Below, one piece after another: positions 1-8,624 of a stretch of DNA of 40,099 nt. The stretch covers positions 1-40,099 of the forward strand of contig JAJDBK010000003.1 of the NCBI GenBank assembly GCA_029261405.1, in the 5' to 3' direction. The translations under genes were made by a program, and so were the position numbers. Source of the DNA: Nitrospinaceae bacterium. GTDB taxonomy: Bacteria; Nitrospinota_A; UBA7883; JAJDBK01. The notes under the pieces are model-generated. The model saw only the letters and a list, made by a program, of their open reading frames with translations. It did no database searches and had not been told where the DNA came from. The stretch's first letter is position 1. Every line of letters begins with the position of its first letter.

Positions 1-2
1 GC

Positions 3-359
3 GGTTATAATTTGAGAAAGATCCTCCGGGATCTTTTATCGTCTCTCGTTACGAGGTGGCGATTTTCAACTCAGAGCTACATGGTTACGATAACTCATAT
101 TAAGGCCGCATGGAAAACAGGGGTTCTTCAGGGACGACTAATTATCACCGACATTGAGATGCCGGTAATGGACGGGTTTGAACTTATAAAAAAAGTCAGG
201 TCAGATTACAGGCTCAAAACGATTCCGCTGACCGTGTTGAGCAATCAAAGGGAGATCGAAACCTGCGAAAAGATCATATCGCTGGGGGCGGATGATTTCA
301 CTTTAAAATCGTACAAGCCAGAGGATCTCATCCCAAGAGTGAAGAAATATATAATCTGA
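3..359 (+). pseudogene. Receiver (CheY-like) domain, partial and apparently frameshifted
   Basis: The C-terminal two thirds are a recognisable response-regulator receiver: the phospho-acceptor segment IITDIEMPVMDG, then LTVLSN and a GADDF-LKS block carrying the conserved Lys, ending in a helix. The style (TDIEMPVMDGFELIKK) resembles receivers of chemotaxis proteins such as CheV or hybrid CheA. The frame is open to the window edge, so the true start and the acidic pocket lie outside. Between about 50 and 140 the reading frame looks wrong: the adjacent frame at 50-100 reads YEVAIFNSELHGYDNSY, which fits the expected beta2/alpha2 region, whereas the annotated frame there is unlike any receiver. 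Two compensating indels (decay or sequencing error) would explain this. Fairly sure of the family, unsure whether it is intact. Confidence 0.6.
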
Positions 360-371
360 CAACCGGGGTGG

Positions 372-1274
372 TTATTTCTTTTTCCAGTTGGGTTTATTCT
401 CTTTTTTTGCCAGTCCGAGGTGCGTTTTATAACTCTCAAAAAGCCTCGCTTCGATTCTTCCATCCTCGACTGCGGCGAGAATGGAGCAACCCGGTTCCGT
501 CATGTGCAGACAGTCCCGATAGTGGCACCCGGCTTCGAGAAACTCCATAAACCCGGGGAAACATTCAGCCACATCGGATGGAGTAAGACCGGTTGGAGTG
601 AACTGCCGTATCCCGGGTGAATCGAGAATTCTTGCGCCGGTTGCGGTTGTTACCATCAATGATGATGTGGTGGTGTGTTTTCCGAGACCCGATTTTTCGC
701 TTAGAACACCAACTTTTCGCTGAATACCCTTGAACATATGGTTAAGCAGAGAGGTCTTTCCGACACCCGACTGTCCTACAAGGGCCGAAACGTTATCGGC
801 AAGGGCATCGTAAAAATCATCCATCCCCTCACCGGTAATGGCGCAGACACAAAAGAGGGGTAGACCGAGGTTCCGGTAATCGAGGGCGGCTGACCGGTAC
901 TTATCGTCGTGGTCCAGGTCAATCTTGTTGAGTACAATCACGGGCCGGATTCCGGCGTGATGGGCGGCGATAACAAAACTGTCGAGAACCACCGGATTGA
1001 AACCGGGCTGGCAGGCTGTAACGATAAGCAGAAGATCGAGGTTGACGGCCAGCACCTGTCGTTTACCTGTGGCGCCTACTCTGGCAAGCTCGTTTCTTCT
1101 TTGAAGGTTTTCTTTTGGTATTCCGTTTTCAACACGAACCATATCGCCCACCACCCATTTTTGTTTGTCGGGTGGTTTTACACGGGTTGTCATTCCTTCA
1201 AATTCGACAGTGACGCTGGCCCCATGATGGGCAATCACGGTTCCCGTCACTTTTACCACATCAGGCTTTGTCAA
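372..1274 (-). CDS. rsgA: Ribosome small-subunit-dependent GTPase A
   Basis: A late-stage 30S assembly GTPase that hydrolyses GTP on the small subunit (cytosolic). The 300 residues have the family order: an OB-fold N-terminal region (about 8-75), then a circularly permuted GTPase with G4 NKID at 116-119 before G1 GQSGVGKTS at 167-175 and G3 DSPG at 218-221. A zinc-binding C-terminal module follows with Cys250, Cys255, His257 and Cys263. The start is TTG, placed by an AAAGGAG ribosome-binding site that lies inside the last codons of gatB. The two genes overlap by 14 bases, so translational coupling is likely. Length and motifs are complete. Confidence 0.96.
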   Translation of the reverse strand: MTKPDVVKVTGTVIAHHGASVTVEFEGMTTRVKPPDKQKWVVGDMVRVENGIPKENLQRRNELARVGATGKRQVLAVNLDLLLIVTACQPGFNPVVLDSFVIAAHHAGIRPVIVLNKIDLDHDDKYRSAALDYRNLGLPLFCVCAITGEGMDDFYDALADNVSALVGQSGVGKTSLLNHMFKGIQRKVGVLSEKSGLGKHTTTSSLMVTTATGARILDSPGIRQFTPTGLTPSDVAECFPGFMEFLEAGCHYRDCLHMTEPGCSILAAVEDGRIEARLFESYKTHLGLAKKENKPNWKKK

Positions 1275-2706
1275 GCTTCTCCTTTAACAGTTCGTTGACT
1301 ACACCCGGATTGGCTTTTCCTCTCGTCGCCTTCATCACCTGGCCTACGAACCAACCTATTAACTGCTCTTTTCCACCTTTGTATGCGGCTACCTGACCTG
1401 GGTTGCAGTCGATTATCTTATCGACTTCCGTTTCGATGGCCGAGGAGTCTGTTATCTGTACCAAACCTTTCTCCTCCACAATGGCTTTCGGATTCTTTCC
1501 GCTCTTCTCCATCTCTTCCATTACAGTTTTTGCGATCTTGCCGGAGATGGTCTTGTTCTCTATCAGGGAGACCAGTTCGCCCAACATTACCGGAGTTATC
1601 GGACACTGAGCCGGTGTCAGGGAACGCTCATTGATAATCCGCAGAATATCCCCCATAATCCAGTTTGATATCGTTTTGGGCGCTCCTCCCGTCTTGAGCG
1701 CTTCTTCAAAATAATCGGCCACATCTCTTGATTTGGTTAATACGTCAGCGTCGTAGAGCGGCAGGGAATACCGCTCCATAAACCTTGTACGTTTCGCGTC
1801 TGGAAGTTCGGGGAGAGAATTTCGCACATCCTCCACCCATTCGTCCGACACTTCCAGTGTCACAAGATCCGGGTCGGGAAAGTAGCGATAGTCGTGAGCT
1901 TCTTCCTTGCTTCGCATGGAGATGGTCACGTTCCTGTCGGGATTGTAGAGTCTGCTCTCCTGGACGACCACACCTCCCTCCTCAATGAGGGCGATCTGCC
2001 TCTCTATTTCGTAATCGATAGCTTTCTGAAGGTATCTGAACGAGTTCATGTTTTTCACCTCCGCACGGGTACCGAATGTGTCTGAGCCTTTCGGCATGAC
2101 CGATACGTTGGCGTCGCATCGCAACGAACCCTCCTCCATATTGCAGTCGGAAACTCCGAGATATTCGAGGATGGTCTTGAGCTTCTCCAGGTAGAGTTTA
2201 GCCTCTTCCGAAGAGCGCAGTTCCGGCTCTGACACTATTTCAAGGAGCGGTACACCTGTACGGTTTAAATCGACGTAACTCGAATCGGGATGACCCAGGT
2301 TCTGACCATGGATCAGTTTTCCGGCGTCCTCCTCCATGTGAATTCGGGTCAAGGCGATTCTTTTTCGGGAACCATCACTCAAGGTTATCTCCAGACCTCC
2401 CCCTTCGCATATCGGTAACTCATACTGCGATATCTGGTAACCTTTCGGAAGATCGGGGTAGAAATAGTTTTTCCGGGCGAATATCGACGTGCGCGCGATA
2501 CTGCTCCCTACAGCCAGACCCAGCTTTATGCCACGGCTAACCACTTCCTTATTCAACACAGGAAGCATTCCTGGCATCCCAAGACAGACGGGACAGGTGT
2601 TAGCGTTAACCTCTGCGCCAAAACCTGCGCTACAAGAACAGAATATTTTAGATTCGGTACTCAGTTGCGTGTGAACCTCAAGCCCGATAACAGCAGTGTA
2701 ATCCAT
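1261..2706 (-). CDS. gatB: Aspartyl/glutamyl-tRNA amidotransferase subunit B
   Basis: GatB binds the misacylated Glu-tRNA(Gln) or Asp-tRNA(Asn) and, with GatA and GatC, converts it to the amidated form. The 481 residues match the usual length. The N-terminal catalytic cradle carries the zinc-binding CSC...CPVC pair (about 22-40) and the family signature [14 protein letters not shown] near 90-105. The C-terminal YqeY-like tail domain follows (about 335-478). The ATG is preceded by GGAGAG. A perfect TATAAT (2757-2762, minus strand) lies about 50 bases upstream, but no good -35 is visible. gatA and gatC are not adjacent; the downstream partner is rsgA, overlapping by 14 bases. Confidence 0.97.
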   Translation of the reverse strand: MDYTAVIGLEVHTQLSTESKIFCSCSAGFGAEVNANTCPVCLGMPGMLPVLNKEVVSRGIKLGLAVGSSIARTSIFARKNYFYPDLPKGYQISQYELPICEGGGLEITLSDGSRKRIALTRIHMEEDAGKLIHGQNLGHPDSSYVDLNRTGVPLLEIVSEPELRSSEEAKLYLEKLKTILEYLGVSDCNMEEGSLRCDANVSVMPKGSDTFGTRAEVKNMNSFRYLQKAIDYEIERQIALIEEGGVVVQESRLYNPDRNVTISMRSKEEAHDYRYFPDPDLVTLEVSDEWVEDVRNSLPELPDAKRTRFMERYSLPLYDADVLTKSRDVADYFEEALKTGGAPKTISNWIMGDILRIINERSLTPAQCPITPVMLGELVSLIENKTISGKIAKTVMEEMEKSGKNPKAIVEEKGLVQITDSSAIETEVDKIIDCNPGQVAAYKGGKEQLIGWFVGQVMKATRGKANPGVVNELLKEKLDKA

Positions 2707-2853
2707 CTTCTCTCCAGTTGGTATATGGCCGCTTTGTTGGTGGCGACAAAGAGGAAATTATAGCCGATTTGGCTCCGGTCTGGATAATTGATGAGGGGTC
2801 AACCCGTATATTCATGAGTGATCTACTCTGTACCACTGGCTGTGGGCGTACCA

Positions 2854-5124
2854 CTAATCTTCAAAGGTCAGATCAACCACCTTGACAAATTGCAGACCTT
2901 TAAACTCGGGAATAACCTTGAGTTTTTCCATCAGGTATTCTTCAAGCTTGTCCTGGGCGAAAATTGTCTCTTCGTAAAATTTTCCGGCGAAGAAATCATC
3001 GATATTGTTTTCGACAGAGACAGCCACGAAAAAGCTTCTGGCTCTAAGGGCTGTTGCCACCTCCTCGGAATCGAAAATCAGTTCCGATTCCACGCTCATT
3101 ATCCGGGTGGCTTCATTATCGAATTCCACAGGAAGATAGACCGCAACCTTAACAACAGGACCCGTTACCTCCTCGGTGTCTTCGGCTACAAGGGCGTCGT
3201 CAACGATGGGTTCTTCATCCGCCAGTTCACCTTCCGCAGTGGTGTCTTCAGAAGCGGGGTCTTCTACAGGAGTTTGAACCGCTACGCCATCTCCGGCGCC
3301 GTAGAAGAACCAGTAACCTCCACCGGCAGAAGCCAGAACCAATACCGCCGCCACGCCGATAATCACACGTCGGATTGATTTGGACAAAGCGGGCAATTTG
3401 ATTTTCTGCAGGATTCCTTCTACAGGTTTTTTTATGGCGGCGATTATACGCGCGACTAACGATTCCGGTTTATCTTCAACCGGTCCGATTTCGTCATACT
3501 GTCCCAGTGTGTCATCCGGGTGGCTTTCAAACTGGTCGGGATCATGCTCGAACTCCATGGAGGTGTCGTCGTGATCGTAAGCGTCATTCTCCTTTTCAGC
3601 GCTTTCGAATAGCTGGTCCAGATCATCTTCATCCGACTCACCATCCATGGTGGCAAGAGCTTCCATGTCGTCGCCGCTGAGCAGTTCCTCGTTCTCCCGC
3701 TCTTCGGCCTCCACGATCAAAGCGTCGATATCGTCCTGGGAGATAAGATCGCTCTCGGGATCATCTTCGTCTTCTTCATCTTCGTCGTCATCCCCGAAAA
3801 GAGCGTCGATATCATCCTGTGAGATGACATCGTCTCCACTCTCAATATCGGAAGGGCTTACATCGCTTTCCTGGTCCGCTGTCTCACCAGATTCCTCTTC
3901 TGAAAACCCGGCAAGCAGGTCGTCGAGATCGTTCTGGCTTACGAGGCCGGAATCGTCGGAAGATTCGCCTGGTTTCTCCTCCTCCTCCATTCCACCTGCA
4001 AGCAGAGCGTCCAGATCGCCTTGAGATATGGCTCCAGAGTCATCCTCCTCCTTTTCTTCAGACTGGTCAGGCGCAGATTCCGTGTCAGTCTCCTCCCCAG
4101 CGTTTGCCAATAGAGCGTCGATATCGTCCTGGGCGACAAGTTCGCTGATAGAGTTATCATCGCCTCCAGAGCCTGCCAACAAGGCGTCGATATCGCCTTG
4201 ACTAACCAGACCATCGGACGCTTCCGCAGATTCAGGTTGCGCGCTCGCCAGTATCGCGTCGATATCGTCCTGACCCGATGGTTCCGCTGGCGCCGGTTGC
4301 GCGCTCGCCAGTATCGCGTCGATATCGTCTTGACCCGATGGTTCCGCTGGCGCCGGTTGCGCGCTCGCCAATATCGCGTCGATATCGTCCTGACCCGATG
4401 GTTCCGCTGTGGCCGGTTGCGCGCTCGCCAATATCGCGTCGATATCATCCTGAACGTTTGGCTCAGAGAGAAGAGGGGCTGTTTGCTCCTCTTTTACATG
4501 AGATTGCTCGCCACCGGGCTCTTCATCCACAATCGTAGCAGGTGAAAATCCCGCCAACAGATCGCTTGAGTCTCCTTTATCCTCAGGTTCCGACTCTTCA
4601 ATCGCCACCGGGCTAATGGTCGCTAAAGTTTCAACAGCAGGCTTTTCGGTTTCCGCTTCTTCCGGGGCATTGTCCTTGAGCAGAGATTCTATCTGTGCGA
4701 TGACGGAAGGTATATCTGGTGGAGTTTGCTTTATCGAGGAACCATCCCGTTTGGTGTCGGGTTTTATCTCCTGAGTTGTGGTGGTCTCTTCGTCGGCCTT
4801 TTCCAGTATGGTGTCGATCCCGGTCTCCGCCTCGTATACTTCGGATACCTGACCTGAGTCATCCACCTTTTCTGGTACAGTGGAATCTGAATCCGCCGAC
4901 TGATCGCCGGGGCCATCTGTTACGACCACAGGTTTGGATTGTTCCGCCCGTTTCTTTTTAAGACGCTCTTTTCGGTTACGCAGGCGTTCTATCTCGCGCT
5001 CGGATCGTTTGCGTATGAAAAAGACGTTCTCGCAATTGGAGCAACGCATATAAGAACCTTTTTCCGGAATCGCTTCCTCGCTGGCTCTATATGTAGTTGC
5101 GCACTGCGGACATTTAACCTTCAC
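2854..5124 (-). CDS. Zinc-ribbon membrane protein with repeated DIDALL peptides and FliL-like periplasmic tail
   Basis: A 756-residue protein of unknown function. Residues 5-31 form an MJ0042-type zinc ribbon (CPQC...CSNC), followed by a basic coiled stretch (35-65). A long, very acidic, low-complexity cytoplasmic region follows. It contains four near-identical Q-DDIDAILA units (about 226-300) and then six more diverged units such as SQGDIDALLA, AQDDIDALLA, SQNDLDDLLA and SQDDIDALFG, plus weaker ones (SGDDMEALA). One transmembrane helix sits at about 588-608. The last 100 residues resemble the FliL periplasmic domain in pattern only. The repeated core looks like the SQDEIDALL peptide at the N-terminus of FliM, which binds CheY-P; that link is inference. 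The start is GTG (GTG AAG GTT). No partner gene is evident. Confidence 0.75.
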   Translation of the reverse strand: MKVKCPQCATTYRASEEAIPEKGSYMRCSNCENVFFIRKRSEREIERLRNRKERLKKKRAEQSKPVVVTDGPGDQSADSDSTVPEKVDDSGQVSEVYEAETGIDTILEKADEETTTTQEIKPDTKRDGSSIKQTPPDIPSVIAQIESLLKDNAPEEAETEKPAVETLATISPVAIEESEPEDKGDSSDLLAGFSPATIVDEEPGGEQSHVKEEQTAPLLSEPNVQDDIDAILASAQPATAEPSGQDDIDAILASAQPAPAEPSGQDDIDAILASAQPAPAEPSGQDDIDAILASAQPESAEASDGLVSQGDIDALLAGSGGDDNSISELVAQDDIDALLANAGEETDTESAPDQSEEKEEDDSGAISQGDLDALLAGGMEEEEKPGESSDDSGLVSQNDLDDLLAGFSEEESGETADQESDVSPSDIESGDDVISQDDIDALFGDDDEDEEDEDDPESDLISQDDIDALIVEAEERENEELLSGDDMEALATMDGESDEDDLDQLFESAEKENDAYDHDDTSMEFEHDPDQFESHPDDTLGQYDEIGPVEDKPESLVARIIAAIKKPVEGILQKIKLPALSKSIRRVIIGVAAVLVLASAGGGYWFFYGAGDGVAVQTPVEDPASEDTTAEGELADEEPIVDDALVAEDTEEVTGPVVKVAVYLPVEFDNEATRIMSVESELIFDSEEVATALRARSFFVAVSVENNIDDFFAGKFYEETIFAQDKLEEYLMEKLKVIPEFKGLQFVKVVDLTFED
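4234..4453 (-). repeat. 60-bp tandem repeat inside the DIDALL protein gene
   Basis: A 60-bp unit is repeated 3.7 times (copies begin at 4234, 4294, 4354 and 4414) with only a few substitutions between copies. Each encodes 20 residues ending in a DIDAILA-type peptide with an AQPAPAEPSG linker. Nucleotide-level identity means these copies arose recently, unlike the diverged units further toward the C-terminus. Confidence 0.95.
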
Positions 5125-5257
5125 TCGTTTACCATCTCACGGTTGTGATTTTGACGTAGCGCCAATTATTTGACGGATCGGTCATTTTCCAGAAAAAATA
5201 TCTACCATCTAACTTATTGATATCAGGTCATTTATCAAAAATCGGAGAAAATAAGGA

Positions 5258-5286
5258 TTGACGACCACCACAGTTGCCACTATATT
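5258..5286 (+). promoter_or_regulatory. Sigma-70-type promoter for the lytic transglycosylase
   Basis: TTGACG (5258-5263), a 17-base spacer, then TATATT (5281-5286). It points at the gene starting at 5387, giving a leader of about 90 bases. The leader contains a short GTAGC/GCTAC hairpin followed by four T. Confidence 0.6.
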
Positions 5287-5386
5287 GTCCTCCTTACTGT
5301 AGCACAAGCTACCTTTTGGTCTTTGGGAATTCACTTCGAACACCTGTATAAACAATAATCGTTCCAAAATTGTTTTGACGTATCAT

Positions 5387-6037
5387 ATGACTACCAGAAT
5401 ATCTTTTATTGCGCTGGCTTTCCTGCTCTACGGCTTGACCAGAGTCGCCGATATGTGGCTCGATATCGCCCAGTTTCAAAACAGCAGGGATTTATCTGTC
5501 GCTGTCGTCGAGGCTGAGCGTATGGAGAGAAATAACCGCCCGACGAAACTACGAAACCAGGTTCGGTTGGCCTTGAACCTGAGAGCCAAAGGATTACTCG
5601 CCTGGGAACGAATCAGCCTTGCCAACGCAATCGTCCGGTACAGTTCCCTGCACGGGCACGATCCATTGCTGTTGTTGGCTGTGATCGAAACCGAAAGCAG
5701 TTACCGGAAAAAGGTGGTCTCGAACGTGGGAGCGGTGGGTCTGATGCAGGTCCGGCCTTTCGTAGCCAAAGGGCTTGCCCACGAAATGAATGCCAACCCG
5801 AAAGTAGCCCAGAGCCTCTACGACCCGGAAACCAACGTCCGGGTAGGCGCTTATTACCTGGCGAAACTTCTACGACGGTTCGATGGCGACCTGACAGCGG
5901 CCCTTGAAGCGTATAATCAGGGTCCAACCAGCGTAGCCAGATCGATCCGAAACGGACGAAAACTAAGAGCGCACTACTCCAGACGTGTATTGAAAGCGCG
6001 AGACAACATAAGAAGAGTTTTCCTGCCGGAAATATAG
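5387..6037 (+). CDS. Lytic transglycosylase (SLT family)
   Basis: A membrane-anchored murein lytic transglycosylase that cleaves the glycan strand of peptidoglycan. An N-terminal signal/anchor helix (about 5-20) is followed by a linker and then the SLT domain (about 75-205). Visible motifs are IETESSY with the catalytic Glu, GLMQVRP, a DPETNVRVGAYYLAKLL block and AYNQGP, in the correct order. ATG at 5387 was chosen because the hydrophobic anchor begins there; an in-frame TTG at 5375 is possible and neither has a clear ribosome-binding site. Transcribed alone, converging on nirF. Confidence 0.88.
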   Translation: MTTRISFIALAFLLYGLTRVADMWLDIAQFQNSRDLSVAVVEAERMERNNRPTKLRNQVRLALNLRAKGLLAWERISLANAIVRYSSLHGHDPLLLLAVIETESSYRKKVVSNVGAVGLMQVRPFVAKGLAHEMNANPKVAQSLYDPETNVRVGAYYLAKLLRRFDGDLTAALEAYNQGPTSVARSIRNGRKLRAHYSRRVLKARDNIRRVFLPEI

Positions 6038-6294
6038 GCTCCCAAGTTGGTGTTTTGTGCGACTTCACCGCACCATACGCCATTGCAACCGGAGCCATGC
6101 GGATGGAATAGCGTATATCTTAATTATCCGTAATGGACCCGGAGGCGGGGAGCGTTATGGCCTGGAGTTTATGCCCCAGAGGGTACCACGCACTTTTTTA
6201 TTGGAGCCGAAGCCCGGGCCATAGGCCCCGGCGAACGAACGTAATCAGATCATCGTTTCCCAGCGACAGCGATATTGGCAGTGGCCCAGCCACC

Positions 6295-7476
6295 TCAGAG
6301 GCCGAATTTGTTTGATCTGTCGCTACAAAATATGCCGGAGGGTTTTTGGGCTGGGATTTCTTTTATCAGCTCGAAAGTTTTTGTGTCGTAGACTAAAACC
6401 TTGTTGTCGCCGTTTGATGAGATGTAGACGTACCTTCCTTTGGGGGTGAACTGCATGTGGAAGATTTTTTTGCCTGGTTTGAGTATCTTGATGACCTTTT
6501 TTGTCTTGATATCGACTACTTCCACCGTGTCGTGGTTTTTGCCGAGGACGTAGTTGGCCCAGATCTGGCGCATATCGGGTCGCGCCATGGCGAATACCGG
6601 AAAAGCGGAGAGTGGAATGAACTCTTTTGATTTCCAGGTTTTTGTATCGACCACCGCGAGACCTTCACCACCGATAACGGGGGCGAAAAGGTCTCCATCG
6701 GCCATAATCCATCCTTCGAGGTGAGGAATTTTTAAAACCGGTTCCAGATCCGGTTTGTCGGGTGGTTTCGGCAGGGGGACTTTTGTTATATTCTCCGGGT
6801 TCCACAGATCGAGCATGGCGACCCAGGGGGAGTGGAAGAGTCCTGCGATATACCATCTTCCGTCGGGAGTCAGGAGTCCGTCATACGGCTTGACTCCGAT
6901 ATCCGTATATTTTCTGATAACAGGAAAATCGGGTTTCGAGGCGTCGATAACCCATATCTCGTTGGCGTCCATCAACGAAACAATAAGCAGGTCGTTTGGA
7001 GCGTCTACCAGCCCGACGGTTTTGGAGTTGTCCGCTTCGATGGTTTTTACGATCTCGAATGTTTCGTCGGAGACGATTACGATGTTTCCCGGTTTGTAGT
7101 TGCTGATGGCTATATATTTACCATCCTGCGTGACGGCAAGCCCGATGGCGCTATCGCCGACTTTCAGTTTATTGGCGACTTTCAACTCTACCAGGTCGAT
7201 TTTGCTCAAAAATCCGTCCCTGCTGACGACGTAAGCGTATCGACTGCCACGGGAGAAGGAGATGGATGCGTGATGCAGAACTCCGAGTCCCTCGACTTTC
7301 CCCAGAACCTTATGATCCTGCGCGGAGTCTATAACCAGAACGGACCCAGCCTCCCGCTCTATCACGACCATCAGGGCGGACGTGCCCCATTTGTCGTCGG
7401 CCATGGCGGTAGCGGTTAAAATTAGGCCAAGAATAGCCTGAGCTACGATCAATCTAAGCGGTTTGGGCGATTTCAA
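6295..7476 (-). CDS. nirF: Heme d1 biosynthesis protein NirF
   Basis: NirF is a periplasmic beta-propeller needed for a late step of heme d1 synthesis; published work proposes oxidation of the side chain precursor. The 393 residues begin with a signal peptide (about 1-26, ending TAMA), followed by an eight-bladed cd1-like propeller without the heme c domain of NirS. Conserved features include HHASISFSRGSRYAYVVSRDG, the equivalent of the d1-proximal His blade of NirS. The start is TTG with AAGGAG seven bases upstream. The gene overlaps the end of nirJ by 23 bases. It is the last gene of the nirN-nirJ-nirF run, and no terminator with a T-run follows. Confidence 0.9.
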   Translation of the reverse strand: MKSPKPLRLIVAQAILGLILTATAMADDKWGTSALMVVIEREAGSVLVIDSAQDHKVLGKVEGLGVLHHASISFSRGSRYAYVVSRDGFLSKIDLVELKVANKLKVGDSAIGLAVTQDGKYIAISNYKPGNIVIVSDETFEIVKTIEADNSKTVGLVDAPNDLLIVSLMDANEIWVIDASKPDFPVIRKYTDIGVKPYDGLLTPDGRWYIAGLFHSPWVAMLDLWNPENITKVPLPKPPDKPDLEPVLKIPHLEGWIMADGDLFAPVIGGEGLAVVDTKTWKSKEFIPLSAFPVFAMARPDMRQIWANYVLGKNHDTVEVVDIKTKKVIKILKPGKKIFHMQFTPKGRYVYISSNGDNKVLVYDTKTFELIKEIPAQKPSGIFCSDRSNKFGL

Positions 7477-8623
7477 TTCCTATCTCCTTATCGGTCAGGT
7501 AGCAGGCCGGGTCACTCGCCCAGAAGTCACCGGCGATTCGTAGCGCCCGTTCGCGGTTGTTGCCACCGCATACATTGAGGAACCTGCATTCGCCGCATCT
7601 GCCCTTGATTGTTCTGGGTCGTTTACGAAGTTCATTCAAAAATTCGTTTTTGGTACTGTTCCAGATGTCGCCGAAAGGCGCGTCTTTTACATTGCCAAGG
7701 TCAACGTACTGGATCAGCGGGTCGGGATGCACCACACCTTGGGAATCGATATTCGCCACACCGATGCCGGCGCTGTTACCACCCGTTATTTTCATCCGCT
7801 CATGCAACCAATCAGCTTTTGCCGGATCTTTCTCCTGCAACCATAAAAGCAGGAACGCCCGGTCGGTATCGTTGTTTCCGGTTACGATCTCCATGTCGGC
7901 GCTGTTTGTAACATACTCTTGCGCTTTGGTGAAGACATTCTCCATCAGCCGACGTGTCTGTTCGTGCGTAACATCCTTGCCACGGTTTTCGTCTCCACGG
8001 CCCGAATATACCAGATGGGAAAGGTAGAGTTTGTCCACCTTCAGCTCTTCGGCAAGAGAGATGACATCAGGAACGGTGTCGAAGTTAAAATCGGTGACGG
8101 TAAAACGGATACCGGTCTTTACTCCAGAGTCCCTTAGCAGTTTTATGGCCCGGACAGATTTATCGAAAGCCCCCGTCGCGCCACGAAAAAGATCGTGGAT
8201 TTTGCGCGAGCCGTCGATACTGATTCCGATGTAATCAAAACCGGCCTCGACGATGGTTTTTGCGGATGACTCGTTTATCAGGACTCCGTTTGTTGAGAGA
8301 GTCACAGACATACCCGATTGCGCGGCGTGCCTTGCGATGTCGGGGAGATCGGGTCTCAATAACGGCTCCCCTCCCGACAGGATCAGATGTTTGACGTTTG
8401 CCGCCTTCAGGTCGTCCACAACCCGGATGGCGTCGTCGTGACTCAACTCCCCCTCAAACTTGCCTGCGTAAGAGGATGAATAACAGTGCAGACACGAAAG
8501 ATTGCACGCTTTTGTAAGATTCCATATGACCACAGGCGCCGCAAGTTGTTTCATCGGCGTGTTTGAGGTTCTACCTGCGGTTCTTTTATCGACCTGCCGT
8601 AATAGCCGGCTGAGTCTGAACAT
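7454..8623 (-). CDS. nirJ: Radical SAM heme d1 biosynthesis protein NirJ
   Basis: NirJ replaces propionate side chains on rings A and B of didecarboxysiroheme by radical chemistry in the cytoplasm. The 389 residues match the family. The radical SAM cluster motif CNLSCLHC supplies Cys40, Cys44 and Cys47. A GGEPL motif follows. An auxiliary cluster region in the C-terminus has CGEC...C (343, 346, 352) and Cys374. The opening MFRLSRLLR and PVVIWNLTKACNLSC are typical of NirJ. The ATG is preceded by GGGAGG. It sits between nirN (one base apart) and nirF (overlap). The upstream enzymes NirE and NirDLGH are not in this window. Confidence 0.93.
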   Translation of the reverse strand: MFRLSRLLRQVDKRTAGRTSNTPMKQLAAPVVIWNLTKACNLSCLHCYSSSYAGKFEGELSHDDAIRVVDDLKAANVKHLILSGGEPLLRPDLPDIARHAAQSGMSVTLSTNGVLINESSAKTIVEAGFDYIGISIDGSRKIHDLFRGATGAFDKSVRAIKLLRDSGVKTGIRFTVTDFNFDTVPDVISLAEELKVDKLYLSHLVYSGRGDENRGKDVTHEQTRRLMENVFTKAQEYVTNSADMEIVTGNNDTDRAFLLLWLQEKDPAKADWLHERMKITGGNSAGIGVANIDSQGVVHPDPLIQYVDLGNVKDAPFGDIWNSTKNEFLNELRKRPRTIKGRCGECRFLNVCGGNNRERALRIAGDFWASDPACYLTDKEIGIEIAQTA

Positions 8624-8624
8624 A

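Noticed and set aside
4234-4453. CRISPR-like array of 60-bp repeats
   Set aside because: The copies are contiguous with no spacers, stay in frame and encode the DIDALL peptide; it is a coding minisatellite.
6200-6230. Terminator of nirF formed by the CCGGGGCC/GGCCCGGG dyad
   Set aside because: The dyad is nearly self-complementary but no T-run follows on the minus strand; nothing else in 6038-6294 could be supported.
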